Part shown: positions 35,552 to 48,279 of the stretch, piece by piece
Layout: the number at the start of each line of letters is the position of its first letter
Position numbering within the stretch: position 1 is the stretch's first letter
Assembly (NCBI GenBank): GCA_025266875.1
Contig: JALLLT010000031.1
Coordinates: forward strand, 248,001 to 312,000
From: Fennellomyces sp. T-0311
Lineage: Eukaryota > Mucoromycota > Mucoromycetes > Mucorales > Lichtheimiaceae
DNA length: 64,000 nucleotides
Reading direction: 5' to 3'
The notes under the pieces: generated by a model
Databases searched by the model: none
Seen by the model: the letters and a program-made list of their open reading frames with translations, nothing else
Told to the model about the DNA's origin: nothing
Translations under genes and position numbers: made by a program

Positions 35552-36917
35552 ATGGTCGCTGCGATTCTTACCAAAACACCTGCGTCAGGCTCCGGCTACA
35601 AAAATGGTCTTGAGGTCAAGGAATACACTGCTCCTGCACCCCAGGCTGGTGAAGCCGTTATCAGAATCCAGGCAGCTGCCTTGAATCATCGGTACGTTTG
35701 TTGCTAGGAAATGACTAAACAATGCTTCAATCGTTGACATGCCAATCGAATAATTAGTGACGTTTGGATTTTGAAGGGATTGTATCCCGGCATTGTGGAA
35801 GGCTCCGTTATTGGTTCCGATTGTGTTGGTGTTCTCGCACAACCTGGTTCGTCGTCTTTGGAGGCTGGTCAGCGCGTGCTAGTGTCGCCTTCTGTCAACT
35901 GGGACTCGGATAAGCGTGGTCCAGAAGGTGCATTCCGTATTCTGGGTCTGCTGCCTTCTCCAGGTGCAGTAATTAAAAATGATGAAAAAAGGAGGTGTGA
36001 TTAATTTCTTCCTTTCAGGCACCTTGACCGATGTCATTAATGTCGAAGGCAAGGAAGTTTTCCCCTGCCCTGACCATCTATCTACCAGTGAGGCTGCTGC
36101 TCTGCCTCTGGCTGGTCTTACTGCTTTCAGGTATTTGATATACATAGATCATGACCGTGATGTAAGCATGATTCTTACTAATCTTTCATACACAGAGCGC
36201 TGTTCACCAAATCCGAGGTCCGCAGTGGTGACCATGTGTTGATTCCTGGCATTGGTGGTGGTGTAGCATTGTTTGTGCTTCAATTCGCTGTCGCAGCTGG
36301 TGCTCATGTTTACGTCACATCGTCCAGCGAGGAAAAGATTAAACTCGCCGTTTCTTTGGGTGCAAAAGGCGGTGTCAACTACAAAGATCGTAAGTATTAA
36401 TTTATATCCCCGGTCCCAATGTTGTTACCGGCACGCTAAGCAATTCTTAGCCAATGCCGGCAAGGAACTCAAGAAATTGCTCAATGGAAACCAGCTGGCA
36501 GCCGTTGTCGACGGCTCAGGTGGTGCATTGTTTGACCAGTATGTGCGCTTGATGAAGGTCGGCGGTATTATCACGCAGTATGGCCAAACTGCCAGCCCCA
36601 AGGGTGTGGCGTACAACATGACTGCTGTGCTGAAGAACGTGGACTTCCGAGGTTCAACCATGGGCTCGCGCGCTGAATTCAAAGAGATGCTTGAGTTTGT
36701 GAACAAGCACAAGATTAAGCCCATCGTCTCCCACGTTTTTCAGGGATTAACGCAGGAGAACATAGACAAAGCTATTTCCGTACTCGAGTAAGTGCCGCGC
36801 GGGGAATTTCTTCATGTGATCTATTTTGGCTAAGCATGCTCCCTTTGTAATAGTGCTGGTCAGCAAACTGGAAAGGTAGTCATTGGAATTAGCGAGAATC
36901 CGCGCCAGAAGCTCTAA
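35552..36917 (+). CDS. MDR alcohol dehydrogenase-like oxidoreductase 2
   Basis: Six exons, 35552-35691, 35758-35963, 36019-36130, 36196-36389, 36451-36787 and 36854-36917, give 350 residues. It is a tandem paralogue of the gene at 33648, with the same order of motifs: [64 protein letters not shown] and [13 protein letters not shown]. All introns of copy 1 are kept in place and phase. Copy 2 has one more, of 55 bases, inside the codon after SP in LLPSPG. As in copy 1, classical catalytic zinc ligands are not evident. An NAD(P)-dependent reductase role is inferred; the substrate is unknown. Confidence 0.9.
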
Positions 36918-37173
36918 ATAGCTTCTGTCAATTGGCTAATTGTATAAAGTAAATAATGAATTTATTGCCAAGAGCAACACCAGTTGGCATGACAGTGAGG
37001 TCAGTAGCGGGTGAAAAGCACCCAGCTCAATGGACGGGGCAAGTGGCACCCCCCCAAGTCTTTCTTCTTTGTTTTCCCCCTTTCTTCTCAACGTTCCGGC
37101 GCGTGTATGTAAAAAAAGACATAGAGGGCAAACGAGCGACACACATACACACTGCCCCCTTCTTTTCATTGCA

Positions 37174-39621
37174 ATGATATCCCTGACCACCTTTTTGACA
37201 ATCTACTTGTTCGGCGGACTGACGTTTCTGCCAGTGCTACTGCTGGCCGCGTTTTATGTATTCAGTAGCGATCTCCAATCGCCACTGCAGCCGAGCAACA
37301 AGCGCATTTACCCTCAGGAAGAGTATGAGGATGTCGACCCCGATCAAGGCAAAAAGGGCTGGATCCGGCTCACGAATCAGCAGGATGGAGCCATCTCCGG
37401 CAGGTTTTTGACGACGCATAATAACAATTCACAAGGCACCAACAACAAAAAGCACAAAGACTTGGTATATGGCCTACTGAAGCACGGCACATTGTTTGTG
37501 TACGAGTCCGACCGACTACTCGAATGCAAAATGATCATTCCTGTGCACGACTTTACGGTGTCGATATATCCCGAAGGCAAACGCGACCACGAAGTCTTCA
37601 ACAAAAGCACGGCTATTCGGCTGCGTCCCAAACATCTCCGCAGACATCAGACCATCAACGGGCTTACAATGCCCAGAAAGGCCGATGTAGTTAAGAGCAA
37701 GACGGATACGGACTTGCTGGATTCAAAGGCTGAGGAGGACGAGGCTTGGGCGCTTGATCAAGACATTTATTTGTTATGTGGCCGGTCCATTGACAAGGAA
37801 GACTGGTACTTTGCCCTCATTAGCGCGTCCAACTTTATGGCCGACTCACCCACGCAAGTCGAAGCCATGAATTCAACCCATTTCGATATGAATGCCATGC
37901 AGGATCTCATCAAAAACATCCACCACGATCCTAAAAGCCGCCAAATCCAATGGCTGAATGCTATTCTGGGCCGCATGTTTCTGGGCATGTACAAGACGGA
38001 CAAGGTGCAGACCTTCTTTGAACAGAAGATAACCAAAAAAGTTAGCAAGATGAAGCGCCCAGTATTCATCGACGAGATTGCGGTGCATCGAGTCCAGGTT
38101 GGCCATGCCATCCCATATCTCAACCACCCGAAACTGCTGTCGCTTGCATTAGACGGCAGCTTAACAGCGGAAGGTCAGATAGACTATGATGGTGGTCTGT
38201 GCGTGGAAATCGAGACGGGGTTTCTATGGAGCTATTCATCCCGAACCAAACCAATTCGCGTTCGCCTTATTCTTTCAGTCACGCTGAAACGATTCACAGG
38301 TAGATTCCTGTTCAAGATCAAGGCGCCACCTACCAATCGTTACTGGATTGGCTTCTATGAGCCTCCAGTGATGGATCTGGTCATCAAGCCTATTGTATCT
38401 GACAAACAGATTAAACTCAACGTCGTGACAAACGCCATTGAGTCCAAGATACGCGAAGTTATTGCCGAGACGATGGTTCTGCCAAACATGGACGATTTTG
38501 TATTTTGCGATTCTGGAGGTAAAGGTGGTATTTTTGGACATGAGCCACCTCCATCGCCACCACCCGTGCATCTTTCCTCTGCTCCAGCACCCAGCAGTAT
38601 CCGAAGCGAGCCACCCATGAACAACAAAGATGATACAAAATCTGGATCCAACTCACGACGTTCTTCCTCTGCATCATCACCACCGGCACCACATACATCA
38701 GAGTCAATGCCGCCGTCGGTACGCCGATCTGATTCTGCAAAGTCACCCGAGAGTCTCCATGTGCTGCCCAATGATATATCAAAATCATCGCCAGAGCTAT
38801 TATCAGGCAGCCAATCCGACCCTGTTGCCAAGACATCCGGAGAAACGGCCTCAATCGTTTCACAGGATTCGAGTGATTCTTCGTCGTCCGTACCTTCCTC
38901 ATCCATCCGATGGCCCAGTTCTATGAACTTGCGACGGAAAAAGAGAGGATCCGATGCAGCATCCATAGCTTCTTCTGAAAAGAATGATGATGAGGCTGAC
39001 GATAGTGTATCAATTATTACAACATCTTCGCGTTCTGTCGGATCCAAGCGAAGCTTCTTATCGAGAATCAAGTCAGAGATTAGCGATGAAATCAGGACAG
39101 GCGAAAGGAAGCCACTATATCAGAAGGCTGAAACTATCTGGCAACGAAGCAAAGAGGTGACTCGCGAGTTCCGTGAGAGAGAAGAGATGCGTCTCAAGGA
39201 AGAAGCTGAACATAATCAGCCACAGCCACAGCCACAGCACATAGAGCAGCTACCACAGCAAAAAGAGCAGCAACCACAACAGGAGCAGCAGCCGAATGAG
39301 CAGCAATCACCGCAACAACAAAAAGAAGTACTACCACACGAGCAAACGCCGCCTCAGGAAAGATCGCGGGACGGTAACAACGCAGAACATGCACCACAGT
39401 TGGAAGAAAATACACGCATCAGCAGGAAACCGCCACCACCACCCCGTCCGGCGCGGCGTCGATCATCAGTTAAAGAAGAAGATAAGCCTCCACTTCCGCC
39501 GCGAGTGCATATAGAACCAATTCCAGAAGTGTCACCTTCTCCTCCTCAACCACCACTCGGTGTGGTACCACCCTTGCCACCTCGCGTGTCTGTAACATCA
39601 GATGTGCCACACACAACATGA
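37174..39621 (+). CDS. SMP-domain ER lipid-transfer protein (Nvj2/TEX2-like)
   Basis: Single exon, 815 residues from ATG 37174; the in-frame ATG at 37030 would place 48 polar residues before the membrane segment. Residues about 4 to 30 form one transmembrane helix (FLTIYLFGGLTFLPVLLLAA). A PH-like region follows (LVYGLLKHGTLFVYESDRL). Then comes an SMP lipid-binding domain at about residues 270-450, with NAILGRMFLGMYKTDK, PVFIDEIAVHRVQVG and VEIETGFLWSYSS. The C-terminal half is disordered: serine-rich, then a glutamine-rich run and proline-rich SH3-type sites (PPPPPRPARR, PPLPPRV). Family members sit at ER contact sites and move ceramide or other lipids. An Nvj2-like role is inferred from domain order. 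Confidence 0.9.
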   Translation: MISLTTFLTIYLFGGLTFLPVLLLAAFYVFSSDLQSPLQPSNKRIYPQEEYEDVDPDQGKKGWIRLTNQQDGAISGRFLTTHNNNSQGTNNKKHKDLVYGLLKHGTLFVYESDRLLECKMIIPVHDFTVSIYPEGKRDHEVFNKSTAIRLRPKHLRRHQTINGLTMPRKADVVKSKTDTDLLDSKAEEDEAWALDQDIYLLCGRSIDKEDWYFALISASNFMADSPTQVEAMNSTHFDMNAMQDLIKNIHHDPKSRQIQWLNAILGRMFLGMYKTDKVQTFFEQKITKKVSKMKRPVFIDEIAVHRVQVGHAIPYLNHPKLLSLALDGSLTAEGQIDYDGGLCVEIETGFLWSYSSRTKPIRVRLILSVTLKRFTGRFLFKIKAPPTNRYWIGFYEPPVMDLVIKPIVSDKQIKLNVVTNAIESKIREVIAETMVLPNMDDFVFCDSGGKGGIFGHEPPPSPPPVHLSSAPAPSSIRSEPPMNNKDDTKSGSNSRRSSSASSPPAPHTSESMPPSVRRSDSAKSPESLHVLPNDISKSSPELLSGSQSDPVAKTSGETASIVSQDSSDSSSSVPSSSIRWPSSMNLRRKKRGSDAASIASSEKNDDEADDSVSIITTSSRSVGSKRSFLSRIKSEISDEIRTGERKPLYQKAETIWQRSKEVTREFREREEMRLKEEAEHNQPQPQPQHIEQLPQQKEQQPQQEQQPNEQQSPQQQKEVLPHEQTPPQERSRDGNNAEHAPQLEENTRISRKPPPPPRPARRRSSVKEEDKPPLPPRVHIEPIPEVSPSPPQPPLGVVPPLPPRVSVTSDVPHTT

Positions 39622-39806
39622 CTTCAATAAAATATACTTAAGTAGTCTTTGCGATTCCTATCAATTTTAACTAGCGTATACGGTCTAGACGGGCAATGCA
39701 TAAGAGCTGTTTGGTGATTACAGATAGATGGAGTTGTTTTAATATGCCGCATAACATAGTTGCCCAATAAGCACTTTAATACACGTATTTACTTTCTATA
39801 CATTTT

Positions 39807-42049
39807 TTAAACAAAAGGTTCGAGATTGAACTCAAGGACAGTGGCAGGGTGGGTAAGTTCAAAGTTGTTAAGCACATTTGGGTGGAGCACACCGAACGAG
39901 CCGATTGCTTCTTCCTTGCGCTCACCCTTCTCGTTCACGTAGCGCAGGTAGATATCAGCAGAGCGACCAGGGAAATAGGTGGGTTCTACACAAGCAATGT
40001 CAGCTTCCACTCCCAAATCCATTAAAACTACTGCTTCTCTTACGTTCTGATTCGACGATCCAGTAGCCCAAATCCTTGCTCGCTTTAGAGATGAGCTTGG
40101 TGCTGAACATCTCCATCAAGCGATTCAGCAAACCGTGGATAACTTCGAAACCAGAGGTCTTGGACATATATGCAGCACACACCCGGCGCTCGTTGCAAGT
40201 TCTACGCTCACGCGATTCGTCCTTCATACCGACATCGGAAACCTCAAACACCTTGATAGGTAGGGGCAGCTTCTTGTTGCTGTTGATGGTCTTTAATACA
40301 CCGGGCAACAAGGACGTGCGAACGACCTGATACTCGATAGTCTTGGGGTTAGCCAATTGGATGGCGGTGTTATCGTCCTTGCGGTTCAAGAACTTGAAGT
40401 TTTCGTCATGCGAGCAAAGAATCAATGGAGCAACTTCGGTGAAGCCAGCCATGGCAAGTTCGCGACGAGCATGATCCGACAGTTTGTTGAGAGGAAGGGC
40501 GGATGCGAAAGTGTTGACGTTGGGCATTTTTTTGGGCAAGTTGTCGTAACCGTAAGAAATGGCAACATCTTCCATGATATCAGCAGCGTGCAAGATATCC
40601 CAACGTGTGGGTGGCACGTCGACAAGAAGTTCATTCGAGTCCTTGGGATTGACACTGGCACCAAGAGACATTTTTCCCAGCAACTTGCACATATCATCAG
40701 CATTCAAATCGAGTGCAGTGCATGAATTGATGTAGTCAACTTTGGCGGTTGCGCGCCAAGGCTCGATTTTAGGGGTCTGCTTCACGGTGCCGTCAGGATA
40801 TACAATTTCCACAGGCTCAACTCTATATTGATAGTCCCATTATGAGTCATCCGAGAATAATGGTTGGCGAATCAACTCACGTGAAGGGCTTGGCACAGTA
40901 TTGCGAGAACATGGAAACCAAGGTGTTGAGGACAATGTTGGCCTTGTGCTCATCGGTTGCCGTGATCTCAATGAAAACGTTCTTTGTCGTCAGCTTAATC
41001 TTCGAGTGCTCCGAGTTGATGATGGGGGGAAGCGAGCATACAACGCGGTTGGCATCGTACACGACAGGATAGACGGGCGAATCGCGGATGATGTGAAGAT
41101 ACCGACCCAAATGCTTATCCTCCTATTCTCGCGTCCAGTCTGTTAGTCCCTTCCAATTCCGTGCTACAGCGTCTGTTACCTTGTAGAATTCCATCAGCGA
41201 ATCGCCATCCAACTCGACAGTCTGGTTCAGAGGGACGAACTTGATATCCTTGTGTGGCAATGCCTCGTATGTGAAAGGACCCTGGATGGTGTCAAGGTCG
41301 TGTGTGCCCATCGACGCAAGGGTGCGCTTTCTATCCATTGTCAGCCTACACATCCTCTCTTTTACTTGTTTCACTTGTGCTTACCGGCAAATGTTGTTGT
41401 GAAGCTTATCTTGGAGATCAATGAAGCTGTCATAGCTGGGTTGCGTGAACGTAATGTCGCGCAGAATGGCCGCCACAATAGCAGGTCGGATTTGAGCAGT
41501 CTGCATACCACTTGTCAGCTATCCTTTCTCCCATCGCTCTTGCCGCTTCTTATTTACCTCGGGCTTCACGACAACTTTCTCCAATTTGCCACTTGCGGGC
41601 TTGACAAGCTTGTATGCTGGAGCCTTACACTTGCCTTCAAAAACACGAAGTGCCTGTGCAATACCCTCCTCGCATAGCAAATCGTATCTATGGTATACCC
41701 GTTAATATTTTGGCTGTTTATGATAAAGAATCGTGTAATGGGGTACCTGTTGGCAGGAATGTCAATCTTGAGTTGAGCACGTTCCCCCTCTACTTTCTCC
41801 GATTCATCCTTTTCTGAGGTCTACATTCCACAGTCTTAGCTTAATCCGGTATTTGCTTCGAATGTCACTGTTCTTACGTCTTCTTCGAGTTCGATGCCGA
41901 AACGGAAGCAAAGTTCGTTGAACTCGTCGCTGGCTGAAAAGTACTTGTCAACATAATGCTGTCTACATCCATAATGAGACGGTCAACTCACTGTAGTTCT
42001 TTTCCAAAGCCTCGAAGAGACGCTGCTTGTCAACGGTGACGGTGGGCAT
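39807..42049 (-). CDS. FRS1: Cytosolic phenylalanyl-tRNA synthetase beta subunit
   Basis: Beta chain of the alpha2-beta2 enzyme that charges tRNA-Phe in the cytosol. About nine exons are read from [15 protein letters not shown] onward. Blocks in order are [37 protein letters not shown]-type linker then [117 protein letters not shown] and [12 protein letters not shown]. Near the end the join is ...YWIVESE to QPTYFPG, through a 58-base intron (39986-40043). An ATG frame inside that intron is not the start of anything. The gene ends EFNLEPFV, as is usual for the family. It is convergent with the SMP gene, about 185 bases apart. Confidence 0.95.
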
Positions 42050-42600
42050 GGTGGAGTCGTGTTTCAAGGGCGGAACTGTTCGTGTTCTCCGTTACCGCTC
42101 AAGGATACTATTGGGAGATGGGTGGCTTGGGTATGATTCATACTATCTGTCACACGAATAGCTTAGTGATAGACTGTAAGTGAATTAGATCACTAGATCA
42201 CTATATCTACACGTTTTACTGATGAAAGCATTGGGCTTATGTGCCTTTTTTGACTTTGTAATAGCTATTTGATGACAGGTGATTACGAGTCGCGAAGCTA
42301 TAAGCATTAGTCTAACGATAACTAGCAGTAGTTTTAGGGTATACTATGTAACTATCTGCTTGATCGACTTCGCTTTTGCTGTGAGCTTGAGTGTTTTATT
42401 GTGGCGGATTGAGTGATTTGATTAGATAGTGAAGCCTTAAACCCGTCGTGTGGTTGCTATGTCTGCTTTTTCATCCTTCAGTGCGTGCTCAGGGCATCCC
42501 CTGCGACAAATACAGGCGTCAAGCAAGCGGCATATTTGATCCTCCTTGATTAGATTATCGTGGTCAAATATAATTAAGTGGGTCGAACATTGTACGTTTG
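42050..42600. other. Intergenic, PheRS beta promoter side
   Basis: About 550 bases upstream of the PheRS beta start. I found no gene and no clear TATA box. Confidence 0.4.
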
Positions 42601-44621
42601 CTAGGGCGTTGAGCTCCTGGTCACCAATTGTACACGCAGTAAAATCTTAATTGTTTGGATTTTCGAATCTCTCAGGTTCTCCAAAGAACGAAGCAGAGTT
42701 TCCTCCATACGTCTAGTAGAAAGCAGATCAAGCGCTCGGGGGTTCAACAAGCTAGATGCTCGGGCTACCTCCAGTATTAAGTTGTTGCTTGACGTTGTGG
42801 ATGTATCCGTGGCGCATGTAAGCGAATTCGTACATATTCTGAGCACTCTCAAAAAGCGGATAAAAATTCCGAGCAGTGATGTGGCTATCTTCCTCTTTCT
42901 GGTATTCGTACCTTGGGTCGCGGAAGAGCCACTCGATGGAAACCGTCCGCAACTGCCTTGAATTTTAAAATCCATCAAACAGTTTATCATGCCAGAAATT
43001 TGACACTTTGAGCTTGACTGTAATGAGCGATCGGCATCCAGAAATAAAATTAAGAACTTTCTGTGACCCAATTAGACAATCTTTAGACACGTGGAGAATA
43101 AGAGTTTGGAACTGGGGAGTGCCAGACTGAACGAGCGTATTCAGAGCACCAAATTGCCCGATTTCAAGAAGCTCTAAGTGTAAACCGAGTGTTTGAAGAA
43201 TCTTGTATGCGTTTTGTAATATGAAGGCGAGACGTGCGTTGATGTATGCTTCTTTACCTATAAACGCTGACTGTAGAGTCAACGGTCTTAAGCCTTCAGT
43301 GGCAGATAGCGATGGCAGCGTGTATATTACAGATAACGTATCAGGTGGATAGCGGCTGTATCATGTGCAGACAGTGTCGGACCGTGCTTGTGAGCTGAGG
43401 CTAAAAGTGTTACGCAATCTTTGACTTCATTTGAATCGTTATGGAGATTAGTCACTGCTGGCATGCGCTGGAGACTTCATCAAAGTTACCAATTCGTATT
43501 GATAATGTAAGCGACATCAATCGGAAGTTGGACAACTGGTCGGTATTATCGAGGTAAAGGGCCAATTGATTAGTACAATAAAACATGTCGATGCTGTTGG
43601 TCATCCTAGTTCGTAGCTTGGGAAGCTTGAGAGTGGCATTTTTGACAATGTCTACACTTTTTTGCTGTAAACTCAGTTATCGCTTAATGATAGCGTTTTT
43701 ACACTCTTGCCGACAATTCGAGATACCTTTAGGAAAAATGGGAAGTCGCATTGCTGTATTGCTAAAAAAAATAAAATCTGTTAAACTATGTGCAGAAAAT
43801 ATCTATTTTGTTGATTACAGCTTACTCAGAGATTCCACTCCATTCTACTTATTATTCATCTTTTCGAGAACGAGTCTCCACGTGTCCTATGACTTCTCAC
43901 TTTTCGGATACAAAGCCATCCCCTTCATGAACGTCAACCTCCGACTTATCTTCAAGAAAATTCAAGTGTAAATCGCGTATTTGATTGCTGCGTAATGAAT
44001 GAAAATAGGTTTCGATATCTTCTAGGTTCAATGTTGACCGTGTGCCATACATGCGGCAACTTGGGGAGCATCTATTCGTACCAGAACTGGCAGATCATTC
44101 CCAACTGCGCAAATCGATGATGGACAATTGCGATAGGATTCGGGAAAGCACTTAATACGGTAACAGTTGAGCCAGGTGCTGACTTTGGTTATTCTTGAAA
44201 GCCTAGACCTGAACGTATTTCACAGCAAGGATATTTTGTTACGGGGCGGTTTTTGGGACATCTTCCACACCATTTCTGCATTATGCACTTGGTTGTCTAA
44301 CAGTAATGCATTGCCGTGAAGAAAATATGGATCAGGACACGTCGCGTTGTTATCTGGATTTGCGGTATTACTATCTTCCACAACAAGATCGTTCTCGTGT
44401 TGCATCTCGTACGCAACAGCTCGGTGAATGTAGACAACTAAAGATAGATCTGTTTGCAAGGCTTCAAGAGCATCGGTATAGTGTTTGATTGCTTGATAGT
44501 ACTTTTGTGCTGCGTAAGCGCACTTTCCTTCTTGAAATGCGTCGTCCACGCTGCCAAATTGGAGTTTTATTACAGTCAGGACTGAATGTGTCTCTCCGGC
44601 TTCATTAATTCCAAGCGACAA
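42601..44621 (-). pseudogene. TPR / F-box / LRR protein, decayed
   Basis: The N-terminal part at 44220-44621 is an open TPR-like segment: FQEGKCAYAAQKYYQAIKHY, then YIHRAVAYEMQHEND and PYFLHGNALLLDNQVHNAE. An F-box relic follows near 44030-44150: MLPKLPHVWHTVNIE preceded by an in-frame stop and a shifted CQFW segment. The LRR-like C-terminal part is in two frames at 42601-43282 (LEIGQFGALNTLV, then SIEWLFRDPRYEYQ). Between 43300 and 44000 the frame is broken many times. TPR-F-box-LRR proteins are common in Mucorales and act as SCF ubiquitin-ligase adaptors; this copy is inactive unless exons have been misread. Confidence 0.6.
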
Positions 44622-44639
44622 AGAAATGCAGATCGTGTC

Positions 44640-46550
44640 ATGTCGAATTGTTAAATGAAAGTAGAAGGAAAGCTTAGCGCGTTAATGTCCTATGCACAAT
44701 TCTCGTGCAACCATGTTCTTTTTTTTTTTATAAAAAAAATAGACTTATAGCTCGTCCTGTGATGCATTAGGTTTTCAAGGGCATAATTAATCAATGTTAT
44801 CTACCACTTGGTTTGTAACATACTGACCGACCGTGTATACTTAATAAATGCATATTTCCAATATAATACAGGTGTTTATCACGTCTGTACACTCCTTTTC
44901 AACAGTTGACAGGTACCCAAGTAATGGTATGTGCAGTTACAAGCAAACTGCATCGCTCACTGAATTTGCGATTCATACATTTAGAATATCAAATCGTAGC
45001 CCTATAAAATGTGGATATTAAGGTTGGGCTCTGAATAAGTTGTCTTGTGAATATTACTATTGCCTATTGGAATGGTTGCCTAAAGTTAATGTGTAAGTGT
45101 GTAGCAACCTATGTAACCTATCGTATTATTATCGATTTAGCATAGGAAAAAACATGATATATCTGTTCATGCGATCAACTTTCTTCTCAAAAAAAAAAAA
45201 AAACTAGACTGTAAAGTTATATGAATAACTGATGTTGGCATTTAGCCTTTTACGGCGATCTGTTATTAATCAATAACTACAAGAACTTGGCCACGAAATT
45301 ACTTACTTTATGTAAATAGCTGTTCAGGCATTACTAGTAACTTACCAGAATTTTGGAAAAGGGTAACTTTAACCATGCTTCACGAGGGCTTGCGTGCTTT
45401 TACACTTTGTTACCCTTAGTCCCTGGAAACTATTTTATAACACATGAGTGGTAGCATATGCACAGGAACTTTAATCATTAGGAACAATTTGATTCTTTTA
45501 CAAAAGGAATGCCGTGCTTAAAATAGTATCAATAAGCGTACATCGCAGGGACCGTCTCTCCATTCCATGGCGGAAAGACGTTTGATATAAAGTTTACAAA
45601 GCTCCTTCCAACAAACCAAGGGAATCTCTAGTGAAAGGACGTACTTTTTTTTATTCAACCCCTAGCTTATGTTGAATGTATCCTGGGTCTGAAATGTGTG
45701 TCCATGCATATCCCCAATGGTGTCATTGGGCTGTTGATACCATCGGGCAAGTTGTTATCTAGCAAGCTACCTTATTATTTAGAGAAGTCGGTCTTAATGC
45801 ACAGAAAACAGAAGCATATAACTACATAGACCTCCTTACCACAGCAAATTTAGTTTGTTTTGCATAGTTGACTTGCCATAAAATTGATAAATATCCAAAT
45901 TTGGCCCACCATTACTGTCACTGTCATGGGTCATGACTGACGAAGGGGGCTTATTTGTCAATGGAAATTTCAGTGTGCAAAAAAAGTTGAACTCCTGAAT
46001 CAGCCTCGTTCTATAAAGTTGATCGTTCAGTTAGGGGTGATACGCAAAAGCAAGTATAGTGCGGTACCATAACAAGATCAAGAAGTTGTTGACTATGGTA
46101 ACTATCCTATCAAGGAGGTATTTTTTTTTATAAAGAACTACTTTTTATTATAATTCAGAGCTTGGATATTTGTTAGGCCCTGTGACTTAAATGAAAAGGT
46201 GAGCAGAAAACATAACCTGCTTGGTAAATACCAGGGCATGTAGCTGAAATACCAAATGCACAGACTCACCAAGGTTCAAACTTGAGTTAAATTTAGTATA
46301 CATATGTAGCAGGAAGTTATGTGTACGCATATGATCTGAGACTATTAAAGTTTTCTCTTTTCTCCTTACTCATGTTGCTTTAGGTTGCGGCTGTGGGGCT
46401 CCAACTTGATGTACTTTTTGCCAACTTTGGGAAATTGCCACTTGTCTCAGCAAGGGATGATAAAATTTCCAAATATATTGTATATGGTAAAAAAGAGAGA
46501 CTATCGGAAAAAGGTAAAAAAGCTACTACAATAGAAATAAGGTGTAAAGA
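44640..46550. other. AT-rich intergenic region
   Basis: About 1.9 kb with several A/T homopolymers (for example near 44720, 45189 and 46123) and no convincing frame. Confidence 0.5.
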
Positions 46551-46560
46551 GGTGGTAATA

Positions 46561-47844
46561 CTAGTATTTATTAATGTGATTGGCTGCCATTTCTGCGGAT
46601 TTTGCGCTGTCGGTATCGTCTTCTCGGGAGGTCGGATGGACAACTGGCAGATCATATTTCATGGATTGCTCGTGGTTTACGACATCACCATCAAATGTCA
46701 TTTCGTTAGTGATGTGGTCGGTGGTTTGAAGGTTCTTCGTTACTCTAGTATCAGTTTGACCATTCTTCTTTGAGCCACTGCTTGTTACCCAGTGGACCGT
46801 AATTACGTTGATCTAAAATAATTTTAATTAAGATACCAGTATTCAAAAGCAGGGTGCTGATATAACTTACTGTCACGTCTACGGTACACATGGTCAGGCA
46901 TACCAAACCACGCTCGTGACCTAAAGTGATTACGACAACGAGCACGTTGAAGAAGGAAATCAACAAACACACCAGTGACGCCACAAGCGTTTTGCGGGCC
47001 AGTCGATATAGCTTTGATGTTTTCCAGTCTGTTCGGGTATTTCGACCAACGCTCATCAAAGGTTTCATGAATAGCCATGTAAGGTACAGATTGAAAATCT
47101 GCGTCTAGAATTAGTGGACAATAATCAAAAGCAGACGCTCATTAGTTTTACTTACAAAGTCATACACCAGGAGAGGAATACTAGCAATAGGTTGCAATCC
47201 AATAGTACATTTACCATCTTCTTCCAAATAGATGTTTCGAAAAGTAACCTATTACTGAATGAGACATCGAGCATATCGGTATACTCCTGTGCATACCATG
47301 AGGACAAAAATAATCACATAAGGGCACAGTAAGATAATATGGAATTTGTATTGGCATGTCTTGAGTCGAACAGTCTTTACCGCCGTAACCATATGAACAC
47401 GTTCAATAAGCCTAAGCAGATGGTATTAGCAGCTGGAAACAGTGACACGAATGACTGGAATGCATACCATGCGTAGATGGCGATTTTACTACCCGCGTAA
47501 AAGACATCGCAAGAAAGCATACCAAGTGTGCAAGAGATTATGTTATCTACTAGCAGTTAGCAGTCTAGCATATCTATCAAAATGTCAAAGTACTTACTGT
47601 TGTTGGTTGACACAACAACAATTGAAGTGGCAGAGAAAGCCCATGAGAAGAAGTAGAGCAGGATAACCAAAGCGCGTCCGTAGTTCAACGACTTGAGTTT
47701 CTCGCCATCTGTCTTGATGCCCAGTGCAAGAGCAAGCACAGTGATGCATGCCAATGAAATGATTTCGGAGCCGATTTCCAGCGGATCAGGGCCAACCAGA
47801 CCAGGTTCGACAAAGGCGCGAAGAGTTTCAGTGTTATCAGCCAT
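46561..47844 (-). CDS. Seven-helix membrane protein, unknown function
   Basis: Six exons read on the minus strand, all with GT-AG introns and open frame, from MADNTETLRAF at 47844 to the stop at 46561. Hydrophobic helices are visible: IISLACITVLALALGI, ALVILLYFFSWAFSA, IISCTLGMLSCDVFYA, HIILLCPYVIIFVLM, SIPLLVYDF, TLVASLVCLLISFFNVLVVV and LTMCTVDVTINVITVHWV. A polar tail of about 50 residues follows. The pattern of helix 6-7 (ERGLVCLTMCTVDVTIN) recalls a family I associate with Mucorales genomes, without known function. A receptor-like role would be a guess. Confidence 0.75.
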
Positions 47845-48279
47845 TACGGATAGAGATAAAAGCGGTAAAGAGCTGCTGCCAAGTTACAGATGCCGCTTTA
47901 AAAAAGCGGCAAATCAAGGGGACTGTGGACGCAACATGAGACAAGCGCGTTCAAGGCTCACAAAAGCCTCCCTCATGCAATGAGAGACTCCTGATGGTAT
48001 GTGACACTAGAACAAGAACAAGTCCGTACAACAATGTAGATTAGATTCGGATGTCAATCCCTGCCTAAAAAGGCGATTCTATAAGATGTGGTTTATATCG
48101 TCATTGCCTCAGCAGCGCGAGGAGCAAAGGGGAGCAGAAGCATGCATTGGTCGGCTGATTGGCCAGCGATATTTGTCTTTTTAAGTAACAGGGAGTAAGA
48201 TGTATAGTAGTGATACACGGAAACAAGTGTTGTAAACGGAAGCGAGTGAGTTGCAGGGGGGGGGATAGGGCATCACTGT

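Noticed and set aside
37030..37173. Upstream ATG of the SMP protein
   Set aside because: It adds 48 polar residues before the membrane helix, while ATG 37174 puts the helix at the N-terminus as in the family.
39807..40022. Separate start MDLGVEAD for the end of PheRS beta
   Set aside because: This ATG lies inside a 58-base GT-AG intron; the conserved join is VESE to QPTYFPG.
43585..43971. 128-residue plus-strand frame
   Set aside because: It overlies the decayed LRR part of the minus-strand pseudogene and has no features of its own.
48250..48270. G-run next to Sec66 stop as a G-quadruplex
   Set aside because: It is a single run of nine or so G without the further G blocks needed for a clear call.
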